NCBI GenBank assembly: GCA_023627715.1
Contig: JAMAHW010000021.1
Coordinates: 310,001-374,000 of the forward strand
Source of the DNA: Periconia sp. R9002
Taxonomy: Eukaryota; Ascomycota; Dothideomycetes; Pleosporales; Periconiaceae
Direction: 5' to 3'
Length of the DNA stretch: 64,000 nt
Shown here: piece after piece, positions 21,887-33,722 of the stretch
Layout of the letters: each line of letters begins with the position of its first letter
Position numbering within the stretch: position 1 is the first letter of the stretch
The notes under the pieces: model-generated
Seen by the model: only the letters and a program-made list of their open reading frames with translations
The model's database searches: none
Told to the model about the DNA's origin: nothing
Program-made: the position numbers and the translations under genes

Positions 21887-23162
21887 CTAGACATATTGAG
21901 ACTGAGTGGGCGTCGTCTCCGACGATGACTCCGACGATGACTCCGACGATGACTCCGACGATACTTCCTCGGGACTCACGCGGTTTGGTAGAAGAGAGTG
22001 TTGACGAACAGCAAGGTCCTCTGGGCTGACAGCTGTGATTGGATCAAAGCCTCGGTCCAACGCGATTGCAATCAAAGGGAGTTCAGAGAGAAGTATGTTG
22101 ACGTTATTCTCCGCGCACCATTGTAGGCTCTTTGTGAAAATTCCCGCTGCCTCACCCTCAGGGAACTTCTTGAGTGATTTCGTCATGTCCAGGACCCGAT
22201 AGTCCACACGAGCATGTGTTTTGTCGCGTAAGACATTGATGGCGTCCGTAGCCTCACAGTCATTGACAGTACGGAAAAACTCACCGAAGCGAGCTTTCCA
22301 GTCCTCACCGAACATGCGAATCCCGCGCCTAAGAGCTGTCGTCATTTTCACACTGCATGTGTTTCGGATGTAGCCGTGTGGCTTGACCTCACGGTGGTTG
22401 TTGATCACATCAGTGATCTTCGCCGGACCCCATTGCCTACCATAGAGGCGTAGAGCCACTATAGGGTAGACTGTTGAGTTATAGAAAAAGACGATAACTT
22501 CCTCATCAGTCAAGGGAAGAACTGGGATACAGACGTTCGGAGGAGGAAGTTGTACCGACAGATCGTGCACGCCTGGCCTCGTGATCATCGTCGGACCACC
22601 ACGTGAAGTGAAAGGCGTCAACACTGTCGCACTAGGAGGAGCAACCGTAATGAAGCCGGTGTTTGGCGGCGGCAAGGTTCTCGTAGGGGGATAAACAATT
22701 CCGCCCGTCGAATTTGGAATCTAGCAAGGTCAATTGTACTGCACCGTACATTGCATGGAGACCAACACCACTTACACCAGAGATCGGCGTAGCCAATGCA
22801 CGCGCAGCAATGCCGTCCGGGTCAAACTTCGGGACCGAGATCTTGAGATCTAGCCTTCGGGACTTTTTGGATGGTGTTAGTCGCGCCTGCAGCTTCTCGT
22901 TCTCTTGCTCCAGACGAGAAACTTTCTCGTTCAACATCTCGACTTGCTGTGAGAGGTCTTCGCTTTGGTCCGTCAATTTGGCGACATTTTTCTCACATGG
23001 AGTAGCTAGACAATTAGTAGACCGTCCGTGTAGTATATTTCAGAAGCGCTCACCCTTTTTCTGTGCACTTGTTGCTGGAAGCTCGGGAGCTTCAGGCCTG
23101 AAAGGCGACCCATCCTCGGTCACGCTCTTTCTGCTCCGGGGAGCCTTTCGTCGAGAAGACAT
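21887..23162 (-). CDS. Coiled-coil protein of unknown function
   Basis: Three exons on the - strand: 23162-23054, 23005-22776 and 22720-21887, joined by 48-bp and 55-bp introns with GTGAGC and GTAAGT donors and TAG acceptors; frames close exactly to 390 aa. The N-terminus is basic (MSSRRKAPRSRKS). A coiled coil of about six heptads (DLSQQVEMLNEKVSRLEQEN) runs from residue 50 to about 77, followed by a Lys/Arg patch (TPSKKSRRLDLK). The C-terminal 240 residues hold a folded region with VYPIVALRLYGRQWGPAKI and end in a Ser/Glu tail coded by a 12-bp tandem repeat. A small DNA-associated or scaffold protein is possible; no family is recognised. Confidence 0.6.
21917..21963 (-). repeat. 12-bp tandem microrepeat inside a gene
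   Basis: About four copies of a GACGATGACTCC-type unit code for the SSES repeats near the end of the coiled-coil protein. Length variation between strains is likely. Confidence 0.7.
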
Positions 23163-24140
23163 TGTACAAACAAAAGTGTGGTATTTGATATTTGATTGTC
23201 GTCGGTATGTTGAGAACACTCTTGCCGCGTTTGCAGTTCGTAATCTGTAACTCTATTGGGTTGTCAGAGAGTGGATCAAGAAGTAAACAACAAGACGCAG
23301 AGAAATAAAGAAATTGCTGCAGTCTACTGCAATATCCAGTAAACAACAGTTGAACACGGCACTTTGCAGTAATTTCCAGCTAATTGCGGCAATTTGCTTG
23401 TTATGGTTGACCACATTGGTGGCATAAAATTAGGCGACCGCGCGCGCGGACTGACCATATCAATGTAAACAAAACTAGTGGCGGTGGAGTACGTAAGCAA
23501 GCCGCCCCTTCTTCATGTTAAAGTAAGTAAGAGGGGTTTACATGGTAGTCATTGTCATGTGATATCGTTCTGCGTGGACGTGAGAGGGCCGTCCTTCTTG
23601 GGCTGGGCTTGCACTTTGAGTGTGTTCGTTTGAGGCACTCTCATCTCAGAATCGCCCGACCAGGATGAAATCAATGGTACGACAGGAAGATGAGAGAGCA
23701 CAGCTCCAGAAAGACGTCTGGTGCGGCACCTGCTCTGCAAGTAAAGAAATGTATCGACGCAGTTGGTACGAAAACTCAGTTTCCAAACAGCTGGATTAGT
23801 TGAACCATTCGCCTGTCGTTTTAGCATGGGTAAAAATCATGTGACATACACAATAACCATCAAACATATGTAGGGACAAGATTGGGAAGGGGAAGTTTGT
23901 GGCCCAAAAATTGCAAATTGTCTATATGCCAGAACCATGTATCAGCGAGAAGTGAGACACATCTCACGCCAAGCTGTGAAAGAAGAGAAAGTTTAAAGCT
24001 GCAACCAAGGCCAGAAAATACACCACATGTCAAACACATCCGCAACACCCTAGTCTCACTTGGCCCGCACAGTAAATCATCTCACAGATGGTTCACCTCA
24101 CCTCCAATCTACCATCACCACTCAACTTATAATAAGCGAG
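23163..24140. other. Intergenic region, no gene seen
   Basis: About 980 bp between two - strand genes; no feature recognised. An isolated CTACTGCAATATCCAGTAAA near 23325 only partly resembles the dispersed core repeat and was not counted. Confidence 0.5.
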
Positions 24141-25211
24141 CTAGTAAGACACAGGAGCGGGGATGCAGGAGCCGGATTGGTCGGAGACGAAAGGGGATTC
24201 GTCCTTGAGTTTGCAGATAAATCCATCGGGGCACTTAATGTTTGCGATTCCTCCGCACATTTTGGGAGTTCCAGTGGTTTTGGGAGTTCCGGTGGGCTTG
24301 GTGGGGATCGATGTGAAGGAAGACAAACTAGCTGTGGGGACGCAGAAGCCGGCTTGGTCAGCGACGGGAGAGAAACTCTCTCTGAGTTTGCAGAAAAATC
24401 CATCGGGGCACTTTATGTTTGCAATTCCTCCGCACATTGTAGAAGTGCCGGTGGGCTTGATGGGGGTTGATGTGAAGGAAGACAAACTGGCTGCGGGGAT
24501 GCAGAAGCCGGATTGGTCAGCGACGGGAGGGAAGCTCTCCCTGAGTTTGCATACAAATCCATTGGGGCACTTTATGTCTGCAATTCCTCCGCACATTGTA
24601 GAAGTGCCGGTGGGCTTGATGGGGATCGGGATCTTGGCCGTGACGGTCGGGATGAAAGTGCTTCCAGGGAGACTGGTGAGGGGAGTATTGGTAGGTACGT
24701 TAAGGGATGTAACGGACCTCCCGAGCCTGCAGACTCCGGGAATATCGGAAACCTTCCTCGGGTCGACCTCGTGGTAGCATTGGTAACCGTCAGGGCATGC
24801 TTTGAGGCCGCGACCATCACACTTTTGCTTGAGGGTCTCAGTCCTCTGTACGCATTTGCCCTTGGCATCAGCAGCTACAGGGAAAGCGGCGTCTTCGTAA
24901 GAGCAGACAAGTGAACCGCACTCCTCGTCCTTTGCGTCCTTGCCTCCACATGGCTTGCCCAAAGGATTGGAGGAACACGAGGCGAGTCTAGGTTTGGGGC
25001 ACTCGTTAGGCAACGCATCGTAGCATTCTTGCAGCGCTTTCAACTCGCATTCGCAGCTCTGAAGTATGTGAGTAACTTGCCGAAATAACAGTGAAAATAA
25101 ACTTACTTCTGGGAAGGTCTGGAGGCACATCACTTTTGGGTTGCACACACATTGGTCGTACGGGATAGCGAGGACCGCGGCGAAAAGTGCTGCGAAAACG
25201 ACTGACTTCAT
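24141..25211 (-). CDS. Cys-rich secreted protein with three tandem repeats
   Basis: Exons 25211-25107 and 25058-24141 (48-bp intron with GTAAGT donor and CTTCAG acceptor) give 340 aa. Residues 1-16 are a signal peptide (MKSVVFAALFAAVLAI). The N-terminal half has about 18 cysteines, including CVCNPKVMC and GKPCGGKDAKDEECGSLVC. The C-terminal half has three copies of a 53-59-residue unit, MCGGIAxIKCPxGFxCKL...VADQxGxCIP, separated by Thr/Pro linkers. The four-Cys units resemble small extracellular disulfide modules. Neighbouring secreted genes and the absence of membrane segments suggest a secreted or wall protein; binding target unknown. The intron is in frame and stop-free, so an unspliced model would add 16 wrong residues. 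Confidence 0.75.
   Translation of the reverse strand: MKSVVFAALFAAVLAIPYDQCVCNPKVMCLQTFPEVSLFSLLFRQVTHILQSCECELKALQECYDALPNECPKPRLASCSSNPLGKPCGGKDAKDEECGSLVCSYEDAAFPVAADAKGKCVQRTETLKQKCDGRGLKACPDGYQCYHEVDPRKVSDIPGVCRLGRSVTSLNVPTNTPLTSLPGSTFIPTVTAKIPIPIKPTGTSTMCGGIADIKCPNGFVCKLRESFPPVADQSGFCIPAASLSSFTSTPIKPTGTSTMCGGIANIKCPDGFFCKLRESFSPVADQAGFCVPTASLSSFTSIPTKPTGTPKTTGTPKMCGGIANIKCPDGFICKLKDESPFVSDQSGSCIPAPVSY
24180..24640 (-). repeat. Three near-identical in-gene repeats
   Basis: The word ATTCCTCCGCACAT recurs at 24247, 24424 and 24583, i.e. spacings of 177 and 159 bp (59 and 53 codons). DNA identity between units is high, so the duplication looks recent. Confidence 0.75.
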
Positions 25212-26174
25212 GATGAATTTTTTGGATGTAATGAATGAAACAAGATAAAAAAGATTCTTGAAATGGAGTCTTCAATGCAATAAACGAATGTGAGTAGAAG
25301 TAGGAGAGTGTAGCTAAGGAAACAAGGAAACTGAATGAGAAACTGAATGATGATGGACAACGATGAGAGGCTTAGAGAGATTTATTCTTATATGAATGGA
25401 TATCTTTGATGCAACGACGACTCTGAGCATTCCAGCTGAACGGAATATTGCTGGAGTCCATGCTCTCAAACTTCTAAGCATGCCGTACAGCCCCTGTTGA
25501 TTCTAGTGGACACCAAATTTGGACGTGGCGCAAGCCCGGATCTTCGAGCGGGTTATCCAGATTGGGTACATACAGTGCAGCTTACTTGCAGGTGTGTTAT
25601 AAGAATTCGATTAAACGAACAACCTTTCATTTAGCAGTGGTAGGGAATAGCATGAAGCACTCAATCTAGGCAATGAGCGAAAATTACAGAGCTTCCCATG
25701 CGGGGATTTGATCTTATCAAGGGCTTGGCTGCTTATGCTTAGCATAGTTTCTCGACACCTACCCAATAAGCAATCAGCTTAATGTCCGTTTGTCATCTTG
25801 GAGAAGCCGCTAGGTGGTACTTGCGATACAACTGTGCAGTGGCTTTGAATATCTGATTAAGCTGCGGACGTTTCAACTTTGGCCATTGATTGGATGTATC
25901 GTATTATCAGCCAACCTGATGTAGAAAATTCGACTGACTTTGCGGTGTCATTCTGACGGTCGCGAGTAAGCGTGTATTTTATTTCACGATCAGAATAGAA
26001 CAGGAGTCCAGCCAAGAAGACAAGGTACGTATACATTTCCCCTTCGGAGTCTTTTGTAGGGACATTGACAAGGTTGTGCGAACAAGTCAAGCGGACCCGG
26101 TTCATCTCTTTCTCACCGTGCTATTTGTATTTTTCTGGGGTAGCAATCTCAGGTATTGTGCGAAACAATATCCT
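25212..26174. other. Intergenic region, no gene seen
   Basis: About 960 bp; promoter side of the Cys-rich gene and 3' side of the reductase gene; no further feature. Confidence 0.5.
25386..25393 (-). promoter_or_regulatory. TATA-like box of the Cys-rich secreted gene
   Basis: On the - strand the sequence reads TATAAGAA about 175 bp before the ATG at 25211, a typical distance in filamentous fungi. Confidence 0.3.
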
Positions 26175-27197
26175 TCACAAAGAACTCTTGGATTTCACCT
26201 GATCCCTTACATCTTGAGCCATGCGCAAGAGCGCATACAGTGTTTGCAATCTAGGCATCTCAAATCCTCTTTCTCTTGCTAATCTGATTGGATTACCGAG
26301 GATGACCTCCAGTTCCATCTTCTTTCCTTGTTCCCAGTCTAATGCCATCGAAGGTTTGCTTCCACTGGTGTTCTTCTGCGTGCTACGGAGGATCTGCTCG
26401 GGCGATGCGAATTCTTTGGGTAGCGGTTTCCCCAAGACTTTCGGGGCTGTCGCAAGAACTTCTTCCATGACACCTTTCAAATGTATCGATAGCTCTGAGT
26501 CGAGAGCCATTTTGTTGTTAGATACTCCGCCACTGAGAACAGAGGAAGGGTTCATGGAAGCATTGATGGCGATCTTGTGCCAGCGGACAAGTTGTAACTT
26601 GGCATGATCGTATGCTTCAGCGTCCTTGATACCTCCTTCATTCAAAAGCGCGATAAACGCATTGTTCTTCTCAACAGCCTGCCTATCCGTGCTACGGGGG
26701 GTTCCGGTATCGAGGTGAGGTAGGTATGGACCACTGTTGATACGAGTCCAACGATTATGTTTGATGTGCCCATGGCTCGTCTGCGCACAGCTGGCGATGG
26801 TCACAGCACTCAATATGGGAGCTTCTGGAAATCTTTTCGCATATGGGTCCTCTACACCCAGTCCATTCTGGATCAACACAATTGATGTATTCTGGGAAAC
26901 CAACCCTTCGAGGATAGCTGAATCGTCGCTGACGTCGGGCAAGGCCTTTGTACTGACAACTATATAATCCCATTCAATACCGCTACCTCGTGCCTCATCC
27001 GGATTGGCAAAAGTATGAGACGGTGTATATGTGTAATCGCCATACTGTGGGGAGGTGATTTGAAAGCCATGCTCTTTCACAGCGGCATAATTCGAGCGAC
27101 AGATGACAGCCACAGCAACGCCTTGAACTTGAGCCAGTCGCGATGCATAAAAAGCACCAATGGCACCAGCGCCGACAGTGAGAATTTGAACCGGCAT
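26175..27197 (-). CDS. 2-dehydropantoate 2-reductase-like enzyme (ApbA/PanE family)
   Basis: Starting at MPVQILTVGAGAIGAFY the protein has 340 aa; the frame is open 50 codons further upstream, but that part is unlike the family. Residues 9-14 are the GAGAIG dinucleotide-binding loop. CRSNY at about 35-39 follows strand 2, where NADPH specificity is set. VLIQNGLGVED and the second-domain block WHKIAINASMNPSSVL hold the catalytic Lys and Asn of ketopantoate reductases. The family reduces ketopantoate to pantoate with NADPH for CoA synthesis. Fungi carry several paralogues, so this copy may act on another 2-oxo acid. Single exon, cytosolic. Confidence 0.85.
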   Translation of the reverse strand: MPVQILTVGAGAIGAFYASRLAQVQGVAVAVICRSNYAAVKEHGFQITSPQYGDYTYTPSHTFANPDEARGSGIEWDYIVVSTKALPDVSDDSAILEGLVSQNTSIVLIQNGLGVEDPYAKRFPEAPILSAVTIASCAQTSHGHIKHNRWTRINSGPYLPHLDTGTPRSTDRQAVEKNNAFIALLNEGGIKDAEAYDHAKLQLVRWHKIAINASMNPSSVLSGGVSNNKMALDSELSIHLKGVMEEVLATAPKVLGKPLPKEFASPEQILRSTQKNTSGSKPSMALDWEQGKKMELEVILGNPIRLARERGFEMPRLQTLYALLRMAQDVRDQVKSKSSL

Positions 27198-28394
27198 TAG
27201 AAGATGTGCGTGATCTGTAAAGAGAAGTAGGTGGGTGAAAGAACGCCGTGGCCATGACGGAGATAACCTCGGCATCTTGTTTGCGCAAGCTAACCTATGT
27301 AGGCTAGTCCAATTTTTGCTACTAACGGATGAACGATACTCCGTCAAACCCCTTCCTACACTTCCTGTGCTGTCATACAGTCATCTCAACTCCCTTCGCC
27401 TTACCGACTAGGTCGAAATTCCAAATGCTACGACTCCCTCGGCTCTTTGTTTCCTTGGCCTTCAGGTTTCAAAACCAGGTGTACAGAGTTTGACCCTCAC
27501 GAGTTCTGCTGAGGTAAAACGCGGAATGAAACGTTGGCCGTACAACATCATGACTTGTGGACGAACAGGAAGCGTTACCCCGGATCTTTTAGCGCTGCCT
27601 CAGCTGTAGCTCGTTTTAATATTTCACGTCGATGTCAATAATGGTTTCCCGTTCCAATTGTCAGTCTGTCAACTGGACAGCAATGAAATAGATGACTTTG
27701 TAGGAGCCAAAAGCGACGAGACAAATATTCCGAGCGTTGGGGCAACTTGCCAGAACAACCAGGTCAGTTTGAGCATACTGTTTCACCAAACAGGCAGCGA
27801 TTTGTCATTGAAGTATTAATAGAGTCAAAAACAGAAATCCTTGAAGGCAGAAACAAGACTTGTAAACTCACTCGGCGCCTACCCGGCTATGGCTGTTTGC
27901 CTAGAGCATCTTTCTTACATATCCACACCACACGCATTCAGCGGGACCTGCACAAGCGTGCTTGCTTGATACAGCCAAGCCTATACAGAAACGTGATTGT
28001 GTCGCCAAGGCCTACTTTTGCATCCCATGAGGCAAACAATGCTGCGCCTTGAACTCAATGTAGCGTTTCTTTCTATTTCAGGTATTCAATGCCCTTTGGA
28101 CCCGAGGAACTTAGTTGGAACAAAGCACAATGGTTGGTCAAATGCGGTAATAGGCTTGAAGGTCAACAAAAGCGTGAGGCGGTTGCGATGAGCATCGTGG
28201 AGTATATAACGGAAGACAACCGCACCTTTGCAGAATCATCATCATCAGCCTCTTCAGCCTCATCCTCTTCTACTACCTCCTCGTGTTCTTTTCTCCGTAA
28301 TAAGCCTGGAGCTTCCTTTTCTTGCTATTTAACTATTTAACTTATTTCCCCCCTCAACTCTTCTTCTAGTCTAGATCTCCTATATTTCACCAAT
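27198..28394. other. Divergent promoter region, reductase and Egh16-like gene
   Basis: About 1.2 kb between divergent genes. ORFs at 27747-28340 overlap each other and were not accepted. The proximal part has a TATA-like word and an ATC/CTC-rich leader before the Egh16-like ATG. Confidence 0.5.
28202..28209 (+). promoter_or_regulatory. TATA-like box of the Egh16-like gene
   Basis: GTATATAA about 190 bp before the ATG at 28395, followed by a pyrimidine-rich leader. Confidence 0.3.
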
Positions 28395-29420
28395 ATGCAC
28401 TTCACCAAGCACATCGCTGTCGCCGTTGGCCTGGCAAGCTATGTCTCTGCCCACGGAACGGTCGTGTCGATGAACGGTGCCAACGGTGTCACCATGCCTG
28501 GTCTCACAGTCGCTGACGGCACTCCCCGTGACTGCTCTTCCAAGTATGTCGTTCAAAACTTCCAACATAATCCAGTATGCTAACGCCAGATCAGCGGATG
28601 CGGTTCTCAAGCCGACACAGCAATCATCCGGGACCGCGAAATCAGCTCCGGAAAGTGCGGACCTCTTGGCCGAACTCAGGGCAACGGTCCCGTTGACGCC
28701 GCAGTGATGATTGCTAATTTCATGGGAGCCGGTGCTGCTCCTACCAACAAGGGCGCTGCAAGCTCGGTTGGTGTCGAGGACAACATTCAGGGTGCCGGTG
28801 CCACGAAGCGACAACTTCTCGGTGGGCTCCTCGGTGGCGGTAAGGGCAAAGGTGGTGGCGGTGCTACTGGCATCGGTGGCCTTCTCGGTGGAGGTGGCAC
28901 CAAGGCGGAGGGCGCTCCGGAGTCTCGCGTTGCTGCTTCAGCAGGTGAGGGTTCCAGCTCTGGTATGCCTACTGCAGGCGATGATGGGTCTATCGATATG
29001 ACTTTCCGCCAGGTATGTTCCTTCGTCATCTCGTGGTCTTCATGAAATGGCACTAACACTGCTTAGATCAACCAAGATGGTGCTGGTCCTTTCGAGGCTG
29101 CCGTTGATGGCACAAGCGGCGGAACTGATCCCGCTGCCTTCCAAAAAGCCACAGTCACTAAGGACGTCCCGGGCCTCGGTGTCCAGGGTATCTCCCTCGC
29201 CACATCAACTGAATTCGAAATGGTCGTCCAGATGCCCGCTGGCATGACCTGCGACGCCACTGTGGCCGGTGTCAATAACGTCTGCGTTGCCCGTGTGCGC
29301 AACGGCGCTGCTGCCGGTCCCTTCGGTGGCTCTGTCGCTTTCACCCAGAGCGCGGCCAACAGGAAGCGCGCCATCGCCTACAGGCTCAAGAAGAGGATGG
29401 AGATTGGTAACATTCACTAG
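28395..29420 (+). CDS. Egh16/MAS1-like secreted protein
   Basis: Three exons, 28395-28543, 28595-29012 and 29067-29420, with 51- and 54-bp introns (branch GCTAACG and CACTAACAC) give 306 aa. Residues 1-19 form the signal peptide; the mature N-terminus begins HGTVVSMNGANGVTMPGLTV. The spliced junction creates DCSSNGCGSQADTAIIRD. The middle has a Gly-rich insert (GGLLGGGKGKGGGG), and the end has GMTCDATVAGVNNVCVARVR and SAANRKRAI. This pattern matches the Egh16/GAS1/MAS family, secreted proteins often made during appressorium formation or host penetration; the biochemical activity is not settled. The N-terminal His is also typical of copper-dependent secreted proteins, but that is only a resemblance. 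Confidence 0.85.
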
Positions 29421-30818
29421 AGGGTTAATAATGCGAGGATGAGGCTGGGTTCAGCTGGATGAAATAAAAGGCAAATAAGGAGCAGCCGTGGTGGAATACG
29501 TGTGCATACAGGATTTTTGGGTAATTGCTCTGCTTGTGCATAGACGCCTTGATGATGTCGTCCGATCTTTACTTGGTTTTGGGCAGACTGTTGTCTATAC
29601 GGATCAGGCATCCTATTACACAGCACTTATGAATTGTAAATAAATGGAAGCATTTGAAACTAATTTGATTCGATTCCTGGGGTGTGTACTACCACCACGT
29701 CATCTGTCATTATCCCACGCTGGCACTTCTCCAGGGATTGGCCAACACGCATTACCTACCACATCCCGGAACTCCGCCGCAGGTTCCTGGGAGTGCAATA
29801 AAACAAGGATGACCTTTAACAGAATCCTAGGCGAGCAAGTTTGTTTCGACTTCAAGAATGTAAACTTTCGTGAAGCAATACACTCTATCTACTGGAAAAT
29901 TTTGTTGTAGATCCACCAGGACTGATGCAAATCATTCGCGGCAGTTCATTCAAAGCATAGCTCGTCTTGCCGAGCAAACACCAAAGTAAAATAGGAAGCT
30001 GAATGGAGCACACCTCACGATGTCACTTGACTATCTTGTCGCCGAGCAATATCGGTAGTCCTCCAACTGCATAGATGGAAACCCAATGGAAGGTCAGTGC
30101 AACCCTGCATGTGCGGGACCGGGAGATCCAGGAAGTGCATCAATTTAAGTCTACAAAAGACGGGATCGCCGATATATGCACATCATTTGCACCCTGATTG
30201 AACTTACAAGTAACAGCAAAGTCAGACAATGACAAGCCTGGAGACTCATATCAAAATGATTCTGACACCAAAAAAGCCATGGCTTTTGTCGCATGAGTTC
30301 CTACTCATCTTTGAAAGTGAACCCCAGAATGGCGGGCTCGCGGGCCATATATATTTGACTCTCGCGTCCGGCCTCGCTTCGCTTGTGGCGTCACTAAAAG
30401 GAGCTGAACGGCGACCACCTGCGCACCTAAGCGGGACGGGCGCAGCTGGCGTCTGGGTCTACATCGACTCTTTGCGGCAATCCGATGCAAATCAATCGCT
30501 ACAGTCTTCCGAATACGGACGGGTGGGCATCGTGTTTATATAGTCATTGGTCTCGTTCCCCCGTGGAGGTTGCAAACTATGGCGCGAACTTCGTGCGTCG
30601 AGCCGTGAGTGGCTACCGCGAGGCTTCGTATCAAAAGATGGGTCCGAGTTCTCGGAAGGTTAGGAAAAGTGTAGAAATGCTCATTGCTCCGCGTGTTCGC
30701 AGTTTTTGAACCCTTCGATCCTTTCGCACTTGCGCTTTTTGCTTTGCTGCACTGGTTTCTTAAGCTTTACGTGTCGTGATTGCGTTTGTGTAGTGATCAT
30801 TTGCTTGTTAATTTGTTA
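29421..30818. other. Intergenic region, no gene seen
   Basis: About 1.4 kb. ORFs at 29644-29910 and 30229-30709 overlap others and lack domains. No repeat core is present here. Confidence 0.5.
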
Positions 30819-31936
30819 ATGGTGGCTGTTATGGACTTCCTCCCTGCAGTTTTCAGACGCCGAGAACGCGTCCAGTCTGTAGAAGATGGCATGACTGAAA
30901 GCTCTTATCTGCCGCAAACTCTCGGCGAAAGTCAAGCAACGGTACTATCTCCCCAATTCTCTTTTCTTAATTCTGTTTAATTCGAAGGTAGATGGTGACA
31001 GAGGACAAACTTGCTATTTTCCGGCATCTTGTTGGCATCCATAGCACGCGATCGTTTGCGCCGTCAAAAACCAGTACTGGCCAGCCGGATCTGTCGCACA
31101 ATAACCTCCATTTCGACGGACGCGCCGCTCCGAATTTGGGAATCTACAATCGTGTGTGTCATCGCGAGCAGCAGGCGAAGCGAGGCTACAAGTTCGCGTC
31201 CGTCTTGATCAACACATGTCTCGGTACGCAAGTTGTTGTCGCAGCCGCTCTGACAGCATTGGGCGCTGCGAACTCTTCTCACACGGCCGTCACCGCATTC
31301 GGAGCCATCAACACCATGATTGCTGGCATCTTGACATATTTGAAGGGTAGCGGTCTACCGAATCGCATCCGTTACTACGAGAACGAATGGAAACGGATAC
31401 GGGAATACATTGAGCAGCGAGAGCGCGATTTCAGTCGACCCAACTGCGGCCTAGATGTCTATGAGATCGTGAGGGTGGTCGAGTCAATGTATGAAGAGGT
31501 CAAAGTGGATATCCAGACGAACACGCCGGATAATTACGTCAGTGTAGGCGAGATTCGAAGCCGTGTGTCGGCGAGCACGCACCCAATTCCAAGGATAGGT
31601 GGTATACGGAACGCAATCACTGCGCACGCAGGGAGTGCTCCAGAAGGGAAACTGAAAGAGTTGGAGATGAAATATGGATCCAGGGTGGTGGATCTGCTCG
31701 ACGGTTTGGCCGAAAAAGAGGAGGAAAGGTTGAAGACGCTTGAGAAGGAGCTGGAGGATCGGAAAAATGGAGTTTTAAGGAAGGGTGAGGACTTTGAGAA
31801 AGAGATCGAATCGCGAGGTTCCAGACTGGTGGAGCTAGAAAAGGACGTCAAGAAAGAAGTTGGTGAGAGGAGGGACCGTCTGACCCGGATAGGGCAGGAA
31901 CTCAAAGATGAGATTCATATTCATCCACGAGAGTAG
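30819..31936 (+). CDS. SLATT-type two-TM protein (fungal SLATT domain)
   Basis: Exons 30819-30941 and 30992-31936 (50-bp intron ending in TAG directly before ATGGTG) give 355 aa. Residues about 95-185 hold the fungal SLATT pattern: a basic lead (HREQQAKRGYKFAS), one hydrophobic segment (VVVAAALTALGAA), then FGAINTMIAGILTYLKGSGL, PNRIRYYENEWKRIREYIEQ and the RERDFSRP end. The C-terminal 100 residues are a charged coiled coil (ERLKTLEKELEDRKNG). SLATT domains are two-TM modules that in bacteria are predicted effectors of nucleotide-signalled conflict systems. Fungal versions have no proven role; membrane damage or sensing in nonself response is inference. The HET gene lies 2.7 kb away, convergent. 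Confidence 0.8.
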
Positions 31937-32404
31937 CGAGTGGTGTTGGGAGCGTAAGGGTTATAATGCACGAAGAGAATTGGAGGGTCCGCTCGTGAAT
32001 AAGTGGAGAAATGGTCTGAAGTAGCTGACGTAATGTCCTCCATCCTAATATCCAACTACCCTTAAACATGACGATTATACCCTCTTATATATTAAATGAT
32101 CATTGTCTAGTTCTGCAAACTTTTTTCATTCTCTTCTCGTTAAATCCGGCATTTGAAGTAGCGAGACAATAATGGCTGAGAGCATTTGAGAGCAAGGGAA
32201 GTTTTTCGAATCATACTGAGCATAGATTTATGATACCTATGATGTCTCTCCTCAGTCTCTCGTACTCTACTTGTAATGATATTCCATATGCCGTCTTCAA
32301 CTATAGTCTGGTGCGCGCAACATACCTTTGTAGCACTGAGCGAAAGTAATGCCCCATCGATTGAATGTTTCGATCTCCGGAGAATATATTTCTCTCGTCG
32401 TTGA
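31937..32404. other. AT-rich intergenic region before the left repeat cluster
   Basis: About 470 bp, AT-rich, no gene. The first core repeat begins at 32405. Confidence 0.5.
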
Positions 32405-33419
32405 CACTAAAGATTGCAGTTGAAAGCCGTTATGGCGCCGGATTGCTCCACAAATGGCATGTGCTAGCTCGTAGTGTGCACTAGAGATTGCAGTGAAGAT
32501 GAGCCTTGTTGGGCGTTCTGCTGACCAGCCTCAGCCACAGAATTACCAAGAAACCATAAGGAAACGGGCGAACCATCGCCTCGCTCATAATCAATGGACG
32601 ACACGTATTTGAAATTCACAGGAGGCGTCTGTTTAGCCTGCATGACGTGATCTACAAATATTTCTAACTTATCTAAGGTTGCCTAGATGTGTGTACTACC
32701 CCACTCCTGCGTTAAAGATTGCAGTAAATTAGGCAGCGAGGCAATACCACGTACGTAGCATTATATATGTTAGCGGATTTAATAAACTAGGACGTGCTCA
32801 CCTTTACTGTAATTTTTACCCTAGCCTAGAAGATGTTCTAAATTCCTACTAACTGCTACCTGCAAAAGGCTATAGTATTATGCTAACGACTCCTCTCTAG
32901 GGTTAAACATTGCAGTGAAATCTAACGGACTAACTGACTCAAAAGATTTCTGTAACTCCAATCTAAGACACTTAATTTATGTTTGTAAAGGAAGCCGATA
33001 TTAGCCAACTTCTGGTCTACTAAATAATTCCTAAAATAATAGTAGTGGAATTCCACCTCATCCTTAGACCCGCGAAATTATGTCCTTTCTTTTAGACTGT
33101 CGCTCTTATATCTTTTGTCGCGCTCTATTAAGTTATTGTTCGCTTACTATTAATTTCGATATTTAGCGCATCCAACGAATGATGTTAAATCTTTCTTGAA
33201 ATTGAAGATTGTAGAGAAAGGTTGCCTAGATTTATTACATATGACTTTCCTAAAAATTACTTGATTAGATATATTTAAGCGGGCTTTATAAACCTTATAG
33301 TAAGCCTTAGCCGAGCCGATAAGGTCTTCGCATACTTATATGTAAATAAGCTCTTACGGGGGCTAAAGATTGTAGTAAAAACTGCCAAGCCATGCGAAAT
33401 ACGGTTTAAATAGGTGCTT

Positions 33420-33722
33420 CTACACACTGCTGTCAAGATATACAGCGGACGTTAAGAATGTTAGGTTAGTAGGTGAGTCTAAACTAATAATAGGAAAGGC
33501 GAATGTAGCGAGTGCGGTAAGTAAGGATAACCGCCACTTAGCGTTTTTTACTGCAATGTTTAGCCCCTGTGAGGAGTCGTAGGCTTCTAGGTATAGTACT
33601 AAGTTGCAAAGTGGTCCTGTAAAGTGTAGTAGTAGGTAGGGAAGGGAACGCTCAGCCAACACCACTGTAAGGATTTCTTCCCTACTGAGAACTATTCGCG
33701 GGGGCTAAACATTGCAGTAAAG
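33420..33722 (+). repeat. Compound repeat, copy 1
   Basis: Contains TAAACTAATAATAGGAAAGG (33482), an inverted core at 33546, GAGGAGTCGTAGGCTTCTAG, a GTAGGGAAG/CTTCCCTAC inverted pair (33636-33644 and 33677-33685), and a + core at 33703. It shares this order with the copy at 36.9-37.2 kb. Confidence 0.75.

Noticed and set aside
23320..23345. Additional core copy near CTACTGCAATATCCAG
   Set aside because: The match ends before the TTTAGCC half of the core; chance similarity is likely.
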